The translations under genes were made by a program, and so were the position numbers. The notes beneath the pieces were generated by a model, which saw only the letters and a list, made by a program, of their open reading frames with translations, did not search any database and was not told the DNA's origin. From Trebonia sp963773105 (GTDB lineage Bacteria; Actinomycetota; Actinomycetes; Streptosporangiales; Streptosporangiaceae): a stretch of DNA of 64,000 nt. This document shows, piece by piece, positions 23,413-31,911 of this stretch (positions are counted from its first letter, which is position 1; every line of letters begins with the position of its first letter). The stretch covers positions 372,001 to 436,000 of the forward strand of contig CAVZAA010000010.1 in NCBI GenBank assembly GCA_963773105.1, given 5' to 3'.

Positions 23413-24570
23413 GTGGCTACCTGGATCGTTATGGACACCGAGTTCGGATCCGGCCTGCGGGTCGCGGTGAAGGACCTCATCGATATGGCCGGTCTGCCGA
23501 CCACCGCGGGCTGCCGCGCCGTCGCCGACACCGCTGTCCCTGCCCGCCAGGACGCCGCCTGCATCGCGGGTCTGCGCGCGGCGATAAGGCGCGGCGAGGC
23601 GCGGTTCGTGGGCAAGACCAACCTGCACGAGCTGGCCTACGGGATCAGCGGTGTCAACGAGTGGTTCGGCACCCCGATCAACCCGCTCGATCCGCGGCGG
23701 GTGCCCGGCGGCTCGTCCAGCGGTTCGGCGACGGCGGTGGCGGCGGGCGAGGCGGACGTCGCCTACGGTACCGACACCGGCGGTTCGATCCGCATCCCCG
23801 CCGCCTGCTGCGGGATCGCCGGCCTGAAGACCACCTGGGGCCGGGTCAGCGTCGATGGCGTGCGCCCGCTCGCGCCGAGCCTGGACACGGTGGGGCCGAT
23901 GGCGGCCGACGTCGACCGCCTGATCGCCGGAATGGCGCTGCTCGAACCCGGTTTCACCGTCACCGCGCAGGCGCCGGAGACCGTCGGCCGGCTGGCGATC
24001 GACGCCGATCCGGTCATCGACGCGGCGGTCGACGATGCGCTGCACGCGGCCGGGTTCGCGGTGCAGAAGGTCACGATCCCGGAACTGCAGGACGCGATGG
24101 CGGCGTCCTTCGCGCTGCTTGACGCTCAGGCCTGGGCCACCAACGCCAAGCTGTACGGACGCGCGGCCGACCAGATCGGCGGTGACGTGCGGGAACGGCT
24201 ACGCCAGGCGAGCACGATCTCCGACGCGCGGCTGAGCGTCGCCCAGGCGCTGAACAACCGGTGGAGGGCCGCACTTGACGGCATCTGGCGCCGGATCGAG
24301 CTGCTGGCGCTGCCCACCCTGCTCGGCTTCCCGCCGCTGATCGACGACGCGCAGGACATGTTCAAGATCCGGGGGCTGACCTCGCCGGTGAACGCGGCCG
24401 GGCTGCCGGCGCTGGCGCTGCCGGTGCCCGCCCAGGGTCCCCGCGGCGTCAACGGGCCGCTGCCCGCCAGCGTTCAGCTGATCGGTCCCGCCAACAGCGA
24501 GGACCGGCTGCTGGCGGCGGGCGCGATCCTGGAGCGGGCGGTATCTTCCCGCTTGCCTCCGCGCGCCTAG
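23413..24570 (+). CDS. Amidase signature family protein
   Basis: Hydrolase of about 385 residues using the Ser-cisSer-Lys triad: Lys in LRVAVKDLIDMAG, the cis-Ser in VPGGSSSGSATAVAAG, and the nucleophile Ser in TDTGGSIRIPAACCG. It is shorter than most amidases (about 450-500) and similar to compact members related to AtzF/AmdA. Substrate unknown. The frame is open to 23155; GTG 23413 is chosen because the family homology begins just after it, with ATG 23431 as an alternative. Divergent from the GH79 gene. Confidence 0.92.
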   Translation: MATWIVMDTEFGSGLRVAVKDLIDMAGLPTTAGCRAVADTAVPARQDAACIAGLRAAIRRGEARFVGKTNLHELAYGISGVNEWFGTPINPLDPRRVPGGSSSGSATAVAAGEADVAYGTDTGGSIRIPAACCGIAGLKTTWGRVSVDGVRPLAPSLDTVGPMAADVDRLIAGMALLEPGFTVTAQAPETVGRLAIDADPVIDAAVDDALHAAGFAVQKVTIPELQDAMAASFALLDAQAWATNAKLYGRAADQIGGDVRERLRQASTISDARLSVAQALNNRWRAALDGIWRRIELLALPTLLGFPPLIDDAQDMFKIRGLTSPVNAAGLPALALPVPAQGPRGVNGPLPASVQLIGPANSEDRLLAAGAILERAVSSRLPPRA

Positions 24571-24597
24571 GGCCGCTTTGGCTCGCGGGGGATAGCG

Positions 24598-24634
24598 ATC
24601 GCCCCGGGCCGGCCAAGGCCGAACCCGGGGCGAT
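24598..24634. terminator. Bidirectional terminator-like hairpin
   Basis: Arms ATCGCCCCGGG and CCCGGGGCGAT are perfect, with further GGCC pairing inside the loop. It sits between the convergent amidase and FKBP genes, so it could serve both. Confidence 0.75.
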
Positions 24635-24650
24635 AGACGGATAACGCGTA

Positions 24651-25022
24651 TCAGGCGGAGACGAGGTTGCACACGAAGATCAGGGTCTCCCCCGGCTTGA
24701 TCGCGCCGGGGGCGCCACGGTCGCCGTAGGCGAGGTTGGGCGGGATGACCAGCTTGCGGCGGCCGCCGACCTTCATGCCCTGCACGCCCTGGTCCCAGCC
24801 GGCGATGACCTGGCCCACCCCGAGCTTGAAGCGCAGCGGCTCGCCGCGGTTCCAGCTCGCGTCGAACTCCTCGCCCGAGGAGTAGGAGACCCCGACGTAG
24901 TGCACCTCAACGGTGTCACCGGGGCCGGCCACCTTCCCGTCGCCCGCCCAGACGTCGGTGATCTCAAGGTCCTTGGGCGGCGTGCCCTCGGGAAAATCGA
25001 TCTCTGGCTTGTTGATGTCCAT
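24651..25022 (-). CDS. FKBP-type peptidyl-prolyl cis-trans isomerase
   Basis: Cytoplasmic single-domain FKBP of 123 residues that speeds prolyl isomerisation in protein folding. The fold is complete: DTVEVHYVGVSYSSGEEFDASWNRGEP, LGVGQVIAGWDQGVQGMKVGGRRKLVIPP, LAYGDRGAPGAIKPGETLIFVCNLV. The Asp/Phe/Trp/Tyr pocket residues are mostly retained. No signal peptide. A copy of the GGGTCCGTTCG element lies about 43 bases upstream of the start. Confidence 0.96.
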   Translation of the reverse strand: MDINKPEIDFPEGTPPKDLEITDVWAGDGKVAGPGDTVEVHYVGVSYSSGEEFDASWNRGEPLRFKLGVGQVIAGWDQGVQGMKVGGRRKLVIPPNLAYGDRGAPGAIKPGETLIFVCNLVSA

Positions 25023-25063
25023 GCGCCCAGCCTACTGGCGAGCAAAAGATCAAACCCGTGATC

Positions 25064-25076
25064 TCGAACGGACCCG
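25064..25076 (-). repeat. GGGTCCGTTCG element, copy 1
   Basis: TCGAACGGACCCG on the plus strand. It lies 32 bases beyond the stop of the BNR lipoprotein gene and upstream of the FKBP gene. Confidence 0.7.
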
Positions 25077-25107
25077 TGTTTCACGCCGTCCTCCGGGCCT
25101 GCGGGCG

Positions 25108-26475
25108 TTAGCCGGTGGTGTACTGGGTCGTCCAGGTGCGGCCCGCATTGCTGGTGGCCTCGACCGAGAAGGCGTTGGTCTTGAGGTTCTCGCCCACCAC
25201 CCAGCCCTGGTCCCGGCTGAGGAAGGCGGCCGCCATGGGCTCGTTGATCGTGCCCACGTCACCCTCCTTGCTCAGCGAGTAGCCGTTGTCCGACGCGAGC
25301 ATGACCGGCGCCACGCCGTAGCCAAGAGGCGGCGTGTAGCCGACGAAAACCGCCGTGCCCGGGTCGATGGCGCTGACCGGGCCCGGGTAGGAGCCGGGGC
25401 CCTCCGGCAGCTTAACCCCCGGCCTGAGGGCGGACTCGGTGAACTGCTCCTCGAGCACCCCGTGCCATTCGTGGCCGTCCTGGCTGGCGTAGGCGAGGTA
25501 CGGGGCGTGGCCCGTCGCCGCGCCCTGGCCGAGGAAGAGCACCCACAGGCCGCTGGCGCCCGCGCACTGGATCTCGGGGGTGTCGGCGGTCTTCACGTTG
25601 ACCGACGCCCCGGGCTCGGTCAGCGCGAGCGTCCAGTGCCCACCGCCGTCGGTGGTTCGCCAGATGCGGGCGGGGGTGCCGAGGTAACCGTCATCGGCGT
25701 TGGCGAAGCAGGCGCTCTGCGGGTTGGCGGGCGCGCTTGGCACCGCCGACCAGGTCGCGCCGCCGTCGCCGGTGCGCACCAGCGAACCGCCGACGGCGTC
25801 CGTGTAGGGGCCGCCCGCCTGGTCGCCGGGGGCGGCCGCGACCGCGTAGCCCACGGTCGGCGAGACGAAGTGGACCGAGTTGAGCTCGCCCTGGCACGGC
25901 TCGGCCAGCGCCGTCCAGCTGCCGCCGCCGTCGGTGGTGCGCAGCAGGGTGTCGCCGCCGGCCGCCCAGCCGTGCTGCCGGTCGATGAAGTCCACCTGGT
26001 CGAGGTTCGCGTGGCCCGTGTACTGCCTGGTCCAGCTGCCGCCGCCGTCGCTGGTGGCCATGATCCTGCCCGCCCCGGCCACCCAGCCGTGGCCGGAGTC
26101 GACGAACTGGACCGCCGCCAGCGCCGGGGCCGGTCCGGAACCGGACGAGGCGGCCCGGCCAGCGCAGGACGGGGCCGGCGCGGGCGACGCCGTCGTTCCC
26201 TGCGCGCCCGCCGAACTCCCGGCCGACGGGGTCGACCCGGTTCCGATCGACGCCGCCGAGGTTCCCGCGGGCGTGCTTGCGGCGCCGCCGCCCGGCGTCG
26301 CGGCCGATCCTGACGACGCGGTGGCGCAGCCCGCGACCGGGCCCGCGACCGCCAGCACGGCCACCGCGGACGCCAACGCGCGGCGGGCGCGAATGGCCCC
26401 CGGCGCGGGGGCGACGTGGGCGGAGGGTGCGAATGTCTGGTTTGCTCGTGCGCTCAAGGGCATCTCTTTCGTCAC
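25108..26475 (-). CDS. YCF48/BNR-repeat beta-propeller lipoprotein
   Basis: Exported beta-propeller of 455 residues. A positively charged start, a hydrophobic stretch and VAGPVAGCATASS give a lipoprotein signal with the lipidated Cys near residue 50. A Ser/Pro/Thr/Gly-rich linker follows, then repeated blades of the form VDSGHGWVAGAG and ATSDGGGSWTRQY, FIDRQHGWAAGG, TTDGGGSWTAL, YLGTPARIWRTTDGGGHW. The repeated TTDGGGSW is the BNR/Asp-box. Such proteins are photosystem-assembly-like or sialidase-like folds without a fixed role; no catalytic set of a sialidase is seen. Confidence 0.9.
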   Translation of the reverse strand: MTKEMPLSARANQTFAPSAHVAPAPGAIRARRALASAVAVLAVAGPVAGCATASSGSAATPGGGAASTPAGTSAASIGTGSTPSAGSSAGAQGTTASPAPAPSCAGRAASSGSGPAPALAAVQFVDSGHGWVAGAGRIMATSDGGGSWTRQYTGHANLDQVDFIDRQHGWAAGGDTLLRTTDGGGSWTALAEPCQGELNSVHFVSPTVGYAVAAAPGDQAGGPYTDAVGGSLVRTGDGGATWSAVPSAPANPQSACFANADDGYLGTPARIWRTTDGGGHWTLALTEPGASVNVKTADTPEIQCAGASGLWVLFLGQGAATGHAPYLAYASQDGHEWHGVLEEQFTESALRPGVKLPEGPGSYPGPVSAIDPGTAVFVGYTPPLGYGVAPVMLASDNGYSLSKEGDVGTINEPMAAAFLSRDQGWVVGENLKTNAFSVEATSNAGRTWTTQYTTG

Positions 26476-26574
26476 GTGTCAGATGACGCTCTACCCGCTG
26501 GCACGGTTGTATCGCGTTCTGATTGTGCGATCTTGGGGGTTACTGGGGTTTTGTTGGGCGGTGAACTGGGCATC

Positions 26575-26580
26575 ATTATA
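26575..26580 (-). promoter_or_regulatory. TATAAT -10 box of the BNR lipoprotein gene
   Basis: A perfect TATAAT on the minus strand (ATTATA at 26575-26580), 100 bases before the gene start. No good -35 box is present at 17-18 bases. The short inverted repeat CCGAACG...CGTTCGG directly upstream (26582-26608) could bind an activator. Confidence 0.5.
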
Positions 26581-26683
26581 GCCGAACGAACAGGTATGAC
26601 TACGTTCGGTAGCTGAGCGGTTCTTATCCCGGGGGGCACAGGTCGGAGCGGACGTGTCGGTGACGGATTACTAGAGTGGCGGA

Positions 26684-27340
26684 ATGCCCCATCTGCTCCA
26701 TCTTGACTCCTCGGCCGACGCGGAGCGCTCCCGCTCGCGGGCCATCACCGCCACCTTCGCCGCAGCCTGGCGCGAGCACGGCCCGGAGTACTCGGTCACC
26801 TACCGGGACCTGCACCGCGACCCGCTGCCGCACCTGGCTGACGCGGCCCTGCACTGGCCACCGCGGCTGCGGCCGGACGACGCCGCGCCGCCGACCGCCG
26901 CGGAGGCGCTCCAGCAGCGGCTGATCGACGAGCTGACCTCGGCCGACGTGCTGCTGATGGGCGCGCCGCTGTATAACTACTCGCTGCCGTCGAGCCTCAA
27001 GGCGTGGATCGACCACATCCACGTCCCCGGGGTGACCGCGCCGTTCGACGTGGCCACCCAGCCGCTGGCGGGGCGCCCGGCGGTGATCGTCAACAGCCAG
27101 GGCGCCTCCTACGACGCGCACACGCCGACCGAGGGCTGGGACCACGCCGTCCCGGTGCTCGACCTCATCCTCGGCAACTCGCTCGGGATGACGCTCACGG
27201 TCATCACCACCAGCCTCACGCTGGCGGAAACGGTCCCCGCGCTGGCCGACCAGCGCGACCGCAGCCGGGCCGAGCTGGCCCGCGCCCACGAGCAGGCCGC
27301 CGCCACCGCCAAGCGCCTGGCGGCATCCGCCCGAGAGTAG
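26684..27340 (+). CDS. azoR: FMN-dependent NADH-azoreductase family protein
   Basis: Flavodoxin-like quinone/azo reductase of 218 residues. The N-terminal LLHLDSSADAERSRSRAI is the FMN-phosphate loop, MGAPLYNYSLPSSLKAWIDHI the isoalloxazine-binding segment, and VNSQGASY a conserved loop. The physiological role is usually quinone reduction under thiol or electrophile stress. ATG 26684 follows a weak ribosome site. The 3' side is a 400-base gene-free interval with a tagged repeat element. Confidence 0.93.
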   Translation: MPHLLHLDSSADAERSRSRAITATFAAAWREHGPEYSVTYRDLHRDPLPHLADAALHWPPRLRPDDAAPPTAAEALQQRLIDELTSADVLLMGAPLYNYSLPSSLKAWIDHIHVPGVTAPFDVATQPLAGRPAVIVNSQGASYDAHTPTEGWDHAVPVLDLILGNSLGMTLTVITTSLTLAETVPALADQRDRSRAELARAHEQAAATAKRLAASARE

Positions 27341-27382
27341 ATGCGCGGCTCCCGGGAGCCCGGCGGTCTGCGCGCATCCGCG

Positions 27383-27397
27383 CTTCTTGCTGTTATC
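27383..27397 (+). repeat. 15-mer tag copy 3 (CTTCTTGCTGTTATC)
   Basis: Exact copy with preceding G, 43 bases beyond the azoreductase stop and 58 bases before the triplet repeat. Confidence 0.95.
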
Positions 27398-27455
27398 CGG
27401 GATCCTGGCTCCACCGCGGACCTGTCGGCTATCCCATCGACAGAGTTCGGCGCCA

Positions 27456-27538
27456 TGTCACCTACGCCAGCGACAGCGCCTATTGGTGTCGCTGGCGTAG
27501 TTGACAGGTCGCGTTTGGGGTCGCTGGCGTAGGCGACA
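27456..27538. repeat. Three 19-bp repeats, one inverted (GTCGCTGGCGTAGNNGACA)
   Basis: Left arm 27456-27474 is inverted; right arms at 27488-27506 and 27520-27538 are direct repeats with 32-base period. Both intervening gaps are 13 bases. Differences are confined to the two bases after GGCGTAG. Confidence 0.9.
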
Positions 27539-27678
27539 GGTTTGGCCAGGGGGCGGAGGCGCGCAGCGCTCAGGGGGTGACGTGAGCCGGTGCCACGGTG
27601 GCGGAGGTGGCGGATGGGGTGCGTGGTCAAGGGGTTGAGCTGGGGCGCGGGTCTGGGTGGGCGGAGGTGGGGAGACGG

Positions 27679-27713
27679 CCGAACGGACCGAGGCGGAGCC
27701 AGGGTCCGTTCGG
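27679..27713. terminator. CCGAACGGACC / GGTCCGTTCGG hairpin
   Basis: Perfect 11-bp arms around 13 bases, 28 bases beyond the stop of the ABC permease gene. Likely its terminator; it lacks a T-run. The right arm belongs to the GGGTCCGTTCG element family (27702-27718). Confidence 0.65.
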
Positions 27714-27740
27714 GATGAGCGGGGTTGATCTGCTTTTCGA

Positions 27741-28538
27741 TTACTCCCAGCGGAAGAGGCGGTGGGCGAGGAAGCCGAATACCAGCGCGTAGGCGGCCAG
27801 GACCAGCAGCGGCGCGGCGGGCGGGAACCCGGTCTGCATGGAGTACTGCATCGCCTGCACCGCCGCCCCCAGCGGGGTGTAGTTGCTGATGTCGAGCAGG
27901 AGGGCCGGCATCAGCGCCCGCGGCAGCCACAGGCCGGCGAAGAACATCAGCGGGAAGAACGCCATCCGCCCGATGACGTTGGCGGCGGTCGAGGTCCTGG
28001 CCACCGCCGCGATCAGCAGCCCGATGGCGAACAGCCCGGCAATCGAGACCACCACCGACAGCACCAGCCCGGCCACGCTGGCCGGCGCGGGCGCGCCGAA
28101 GGCCGCCATTGACACCGCGAAGATGATCACCACCGAGGCCACCGCGATCACCAGCTGGACGACCGCCTGGGCGGCGAGCACCCAGGACGGCGGGACCGGG
28201 GTGGTCGACAGGCGGCGCAGGACGCCGAGCTCGCGGTAGGAGACCAGCGGCAGCGGCAGGCCGAGCATCGCCAGCATGGCCAGCCCGAAGGCGGCCAGCA
28301 CCGGCACGTAGGCCCCGAACAGCGTGAGCCCGCCCAGCTGGGCCAGGTGCTGCTTGAACGACGGCAGCTCGCCGAAGATGACCAGCAGCAGCAGCGGGAT
28401 GCCGATCCCTCCGATCAGGCCGATCGGACGCCGCCTAGTCAGCCTGACCTCGTTGAGCACGATCTGGCCGAAGGCGGCCCGCCTGGCCCTGACCGTGAGC
28501 GCCGACGGCCGCGCCGACGGCCGGGTGAGCGTAATCAT
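27741..28538 (-). CDS. ABC-2 type transporter permease
   Basis: Membrane subunit of a DrrB-like exporter, 265 residues, with six hydrophobic helices (for example LIGGIGIPLLLLVIFGEL, VVSIAGLFAIGLLIAAVA, LVLAAYALVFGFLAHR). The segment SYRELGVLRRLSTTPVPPSW is typical of the ABC-2 coupling helix, and MAFFPLMFFAGLWLPRALMP of the fifth helix. Its ATG overlaps the ATPase stop (TGATG), so translation is coupled. Substrate unknown; the family includes drug and lipid exporters. Confidence 0.93.
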   Translation of the reverse strand: MITLTRPSARPSALTVRARRAAFGQIVLNEVRLTRRRPIGLIGGIGIPLLLLVIFGELPSFKQHLAQLGGLTLFGAYVPVLAAFGLAMLAMLGLPLPLVSYRELGVLRRLSTTPVPPSWVLAAQAVVQLVIAVASVVIIFAVSMAAFGAPAPASVAGLVLSVVVSIAGLFAIGLLIAAVARTSTAANVIGRMAFFPLMFFAGLWLPRALMPALLLDISNYTPLGAAVQAMQYSMQTGFPPAAPLLVLAAYALVFGFLAHRLFRWE

Positions 28539-29587
28539 CACGATGCCCCTTGCCTGCTGAAGTCCGAGGTGCCGATGTCCGAGGCGGCGATGTCCGAGGT
28601 GGCGATGTCGGCCAGGCCGAGTTCCGGAGGGCCGGCCGGGTCGGCCGCCTGCCGGTCGCCGTTGGGCGCGGCGTGCCTTCCGGTCAGCCGCACGAACGCG
28701 TCCTCGAGGTTGGACGAGTCGAGCTCCACGTCGCGGGCGGTCACGCCGACCGCGGCGAGGGCGAGGATCACCGCGTTGACGAGCTCCCCGGTCCCGGTGA
28801 CGATCACGTGCCGTCCCTGGCGGTCGACCCGGGTCACCTCGGGCAGCTCGCTCAGCAGGCGATCGGGGAACGGGGCCGAGGGCGCGAACCTGACCGTCTT
28901 GCCGCCGCTGGTGCGCGCGGCCAGTCCGACCGGGGTGTCGAGCGCCACCACGCGGCCGCCGTCGATGAGGGCGACCCGGTCGCACAGCCGCTCGGCCTCC
29001 TCCATGAAGTGGGTGACCAGGAGGATCGTCACGCCGCGGTCGCGGATGGCGGCGATCAGCTCCCAGGCCTCGCGGCGGGCGGCCGGGTCGAGGCCGGTGG
29101 TCATCTCGTCGAGCACCGCGATCTTCGGCCGGCCGATGAGCGCGAGCGCGACCGACAGCCGCTGCCGCTGACCGCCCGACAGCGACTTGTAGTAGGCGCC
29201 GCGCTTCCCGGCCAGGCCGAGCGCCTCGATCAGCTCGCCCACGTCGGCCGGGTCGCGGTAGAACGACCGGTACATCTCGAGGATCTCCCCGACCCGCAGC
29301 CGGGCGGGCATCTCGCTCGCCTGCAGCTGCACGCCGACGACCTCGCGGATCCGGTCCCGGTCGGTCCGCGGGTCCAGGCCGAGCAGCCGGATGATCCCGC
29401 CGTCGGCCTGCCGAAGTCCGACCGCGCACTCGACCGTGGTGGTCTTCCCGGCGCCGTTCGGGCCGAGGATGCCGAAGATCTCGCCCTCGGCGACGGAGAA
29501 CGACACGTCGTCGACCGCGACGAGCGAGCCGTAGGTCTTGCGCAGGTGCGCGATCTCCACCGCCGGCCGGGTGACTGCTACGCCCAT
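28538..29587 (-). CDS. ABC exporter ATP-binding protein (DrrA-like)
   Basis: ATPase of 349 residues. Walker A GPNGAGKTTT, signature LSGGQRQRLSVALAL, Walker B KIAVLDEMTTGLDPAAR and switch His in LLVTHFMEEAERL are all intact. The C-terminal domain (DRQGRHVIVTGTGELVNAV) and a long Ser/Asp/Ala tail (IATSDIAASDIGTSDF, repeated IATSD/IAASD/IGTSD units) follow. Partner of the overlapping permease. The GntR gene upstream on the same strand (177-base gap) probably regulates it. Confidence 0.95.
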   Translation of the reverse strand: MGVAVTRPAVEIAHLRKTYGSLVAVDDVSFSVAEGEIFGILGPNGAGKTTTVECAVGLRQADGGIIRLLGLDPRTDRDRIREVVGVQLQASEMPARLRVGEILEMYRSFYRDPADVGELIEALGLAGKRGAYYKSLSGGQRQRLSVALALIGRPKIAVLDEMTTGLDPAARREAWELIAAIRDRGVTILLVTHFMEEAERLCDRVALIDGGRVVALDTPVGLAARTSGGKTVRFAPSAPFPDRLLSELPEVTRVDRQGRHVIVTGTGELVNAVILALAAVGVTARDVELDSSNLEDAFVRLTGRHAAPNGDRQAADPAGPPELGLADIATSDIAASDIGTSDFSRQGAS

Positions 29588-29764
29588 GGCTGCCTCCTTG
29601 GCAAGGCGTTTAAAACTGATATCACTATGCTATGCATGCGGTATCAGCTAAGTCAACCCGCACCGCGAACTGGCAGCGGCGAGCGCCGACGCGCGGCGAG
29701 GAGCGGGCGGCGAGCGCGGCGAGGAGGAGCGTGGTGGCGAGGAGGAGCGCGGCGGCGAGTCCGG

Positions 29765-30172
29765 TCAGGCCCGGGCCTGGCACACGGTGACGGCGGCCGG
29801 GAACACTTCCTCCGAGCCGTCGGCCCGGGTCACCACGAGCACCGGGCTCAGCCCGGTGTCGAGCTGCTCGCGCTCGGCCTCGGTCGGCATCCGCGCGGTC
29901 ACCTGGTCGCCGGCCGACAGGTCGATCACCTGGAGCATCGGCACCGCCACCACGAAGGTGCCCTTGCCCACCTTCGTCACCACCAGGCCCGCTTCCCGGA
30001 GCTGGTCGACCGCGTGCTGGTAGGTCACCCGGGTGACTCCCCGGCTGGCCTGCATCTCGTTGCCCGAGGGGAGCTGCGAGCCCACCTGGAGCTCGCCCTG
30101 GATGATCTGATCCCTCAGCAGCCTTGCGATCTGCAGGTATACCGGCTCGCCGGAGTCGTAGTCGATCTGCAC
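29765..30172 (-). CDS. GntR-family (YtrA-like) transcriptional regulator
   Basis: Regulator of about 135 residues. The GntR winged helix is clear: PVYLQIARLLRDQIIQGEL, GSQLPSGNEMQASRGVTRVT, LREAGLVVTKVGKGTFV. The C-terminal part is short, as in YtrA-type members that control ABC transporters, rather than the long ligand domains of FadR or HutC types. GTG 30172 is chosen because GGAG lies 8 bases upstream. The palindrome 30228-30253 next to its promoter is a likely operator, pointing to autorepression together with the downstream ABC genes. Confidence 0.9.
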   Translation of the reverse strand: MQIDYDSGEPVYLQIARLLRDQIIQGELQVGSQLPSGNEMQASRGVTRVTYQHAVDQLREAGLVVTKVGKGTFVVAVPMLQVIDLSAGDQVTARMPTEAEREQLDTGLSPVLVVTRADGSEEVFPAAVTVCQARA

Positions 30173-30213
30173 CCGGTGTTCTCCGTCCCCTCGCACCGCG
30201 GGTAACAAAAAAA

Positions 30214-30253
30214 ACTATAGGGCAAGTGGCATAGGTGTGTAGACACCTATGCC
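30214..30253 (-). promoter_or_regulatory. GntR promoter with palindromic operator
   Basis: On the minus strand a TATAGT -10 box (30219-30214) is followed by a T-run. Just upstream lies the perfect palindrome GGCATAGGTGT-GTAG-ACACCTATGCC (30228-30253), which covers the place expected for the -35 box. This is the classic layout for a repressor blocking polymerase. Confidence 0.75.
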
Positions 30254-30600
30254 CATCGACCGCTATCGTTAGCAACGCGCACCGTGACCGGATGGTAACT
30301 GTACCCGCTGGCCGCGAAGCGCGGCGCGACACTGGCATTCAGGGGGGGTTTGCCAGTTGGCCCGGCAGATTGAGGGGTCTGCTGAGGCAACGCGCGGCCA
30401 TCCCTGGTCCACTTCCCGGTTGCTCGCTGTAGGACCGGGGATGGCCCTTCCCCCTCGGTGTCACCGGGAGGCGCCCACGCGACGGGGGCGGGCGCTTCCC
30501 GGTTTCACTGGACAGGTTTCAGCAATCGGAAAGCCGGATCAATCCGGTGTCAGGCTTGGGCACCTCCGGTGCGGGTCAGCACGCTTCGGGGTCAGCTCGC
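30254..30600. other. Gene-free interval with hairpins
   Basis: No gene recognised. ACTGGCA...TGCCAGT (about 30331-30358) forms a small stem around a G-run. GGCCATCCCTGGTCC / GGACCGGGGATGGCC (30396-30410, 30432-30446; one mismatch) forms a strong stem with a 21-base loop. The latter could terminate transcription from either side. Confidence 0.6.
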
Positions 30601-31911
30601 TTAGAAGGACGCTCGCGGGCCGAGCCGCTCGGCCCGGAACTGGGCGATCGAGGCGGCCGCGTCGAGCGCCTCCCGGTAGGCGTCGGCGGACTCGGCCAGC
30701 AGCCCGGACAGCCGCAGCAGGTAGCCGCGGATGCCGGGCAGCAGCTGGTAGCGGACCGCCAGCCGGGGAGTGCCGCCCACGGCCGGGTTGGGCGCGCAGG
30801 CGGGGTCGCCCACCTCGACCGGGTCGGGCGACTTCATCGACTCCGGCTCGGCGACGATGAGCAGGCCGGCCTCGGGGCTGTCGGCCATGCCGACCGCCAG
30901 CGACTGGCACGGGATCACGGACGCGAACGAGTCCATCCGCGCCAGCTGGCCGTACAGGAGGGAGATGCGCCACCAGTTGGTCTCCGCGTAGGACGGCGCG
31001 ATGTCGTGGCAGGCGGCGATCGCCGCCCGGATCTGGAACGGGCCGATCCGGCCCGCCCGGGTGGCGCGGTCGGCCAGCGCGATGCCGTCGGCGATCTTGG
31101 CCTGGTCCCAGCGAGACCGGTCCTGATCGGACAGCGGCACGAATTCCCGCTCGCGCCCGCGCTCGTCCCGCCGGGCGTCGTGCAGCAGCATGAGCGCGAG
31201 CAGGCCCGCCGCCTCCGGGTCGCCCGGCACCAGGTCCACCAGCAGGCGACCGAGCAGCAGCGCCTCTTCGAGTAGGCAAGAGCGGACCGGGCCGTCGGCC
31301 CCGATCCCCCCGTAGCCCGCGTTGAACATCAGGTACAGGACATGCAGGACCGCGGGCAGCCGCACCGGCAGGTCCTTCTCCAGCGGCAGCAGCGGGGCCC
31401 CCACCCGCCGCAGCCGCTGCTTGGCGCGGAACACCCGCTGCCGCATGGTCCGCTCGGTGACCAGGAACGCATCCGCGATCTCGGCCGCGGACAGGCAGGT
31501 GAGAGTGGAAAGGCTGAGCGCGACCTGGGCCTCGATGGGCAGCGCCGGGTGCGCGCAGGCGAACATCATCTCCAGCCGGTCATCGGTGATGACCTCGGCC
31601 TCGGCTACCAGGTCGGGTGGTTCGCGGGCCGACTCCCGGGCGATCAGCCGGAGCTTCTCCGCCTCCACCAGCGCGCGCCTGGCCCGGTCCATGGCCCGGT
31701 TCCGCGCGGTGGTCATGAGCCACGCCATCGGCTTGCCGGGCACGCCGTCGACCGGCCATCGCACCAGGGCTCGTGCGAAGGCGTCCTGAACGCAGTCCTC
31801 GGCCAGCTCCCTGTCCCCGGTCAGCCGGGTCAGGGTCACCGCGATGTGGTCCCAGGCGTCAGCGGAGACCGCCGCGAGCTGCTCCGCGACGGTTTGGTCG
31901 CCGCCCGTCAC
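30601..31911 (-). CDS. ECF42-type RNA polymerase sigma factor (DUF6596)
   Basis: A 436-residue sigma factor. Region 2 (about 16-80, RELAEDCVQDAFARALVRWP and AWLMTTARNRAMDRAR) and region 4 (about 110-175, CLSAAEIADAFLVTERTMRQ) are followed by a long C-terminal domain (from MFNAGYGGIGADGPV) with TPR-like helices, typical of the ECF42 group. These sigma factors are encoded with a DGPF/YCII protein instead of an anti-sigma factor (known for the group), and exactly such a gene lies directly upstream, overlapping by 4 bases. The C-terminal extension probably takes over signal sensing. Start GTG 31911. Confidence 0.93.
   Translation of the reverse strand: MTGGDQTVAEQLAAVSADAWDHIAVTLTRLTGDRELAEDCVQDAFARALVRWPVDGVPGKPMAWLMTTARNRAMDRARRALVEAEKLRLIARESAREPPDLVAEAEVITDDRLEMMFACAHPALPIEAQVALSLSTLTCLSAAEIADAFLVTERTMRQRVFRAKQRLRRVGAPLLPLEKDLPVRLPAVLHVLYLMFNAGYGGIGADGPVRSCLLEEALLLGRLLVDLVPGDPEAAGLLALMLLHDARRDERGREREFVPLSDQDRSRWDQAKIADGIALADRATRAGRIGPFQIRAAIAACHDIAPSYAETNWWRISLLYGQLARMDSFASVIPCQSLAVGMADSPEAGLLIVAEPESMKSPDPVEVGDPACAPNPAVGGTPRLAVRYQLLPGIRGYLLRLSGLLAESADAYREALDAAASIAQFRAERLGPRASF

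Larger units (their letters stand above)
27341..27740. other. Gene-free convergent interval with tag and triplet repeat
   Basis: No credible gene. It holds tag copy 3 (27383-27397), CTGTCG/CGACAG (27422-27443), three 19-bp repeats (27456-27538), then GT/GG-rich low-complexity sequence, and a GGTCCGTTCGG hairpin (27679-27713) close to the stop of the ABC permease. Confidence 0.7.

Noticed and set aside
27741..29429. Single 562-residue frame joining ABC ATPase region and permease
   Set aside because: Only its last 265 residues are a real permease; the upstream part is a shifted reading of the ATPase gene, whose stop overlaps the permease ATG.
30601..31275. Plus-strand frame of about 242 residues opposite the sigma factor
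   Set aside because: No motif, poor start, and it mirrors the strongly supported minus-strand gene.
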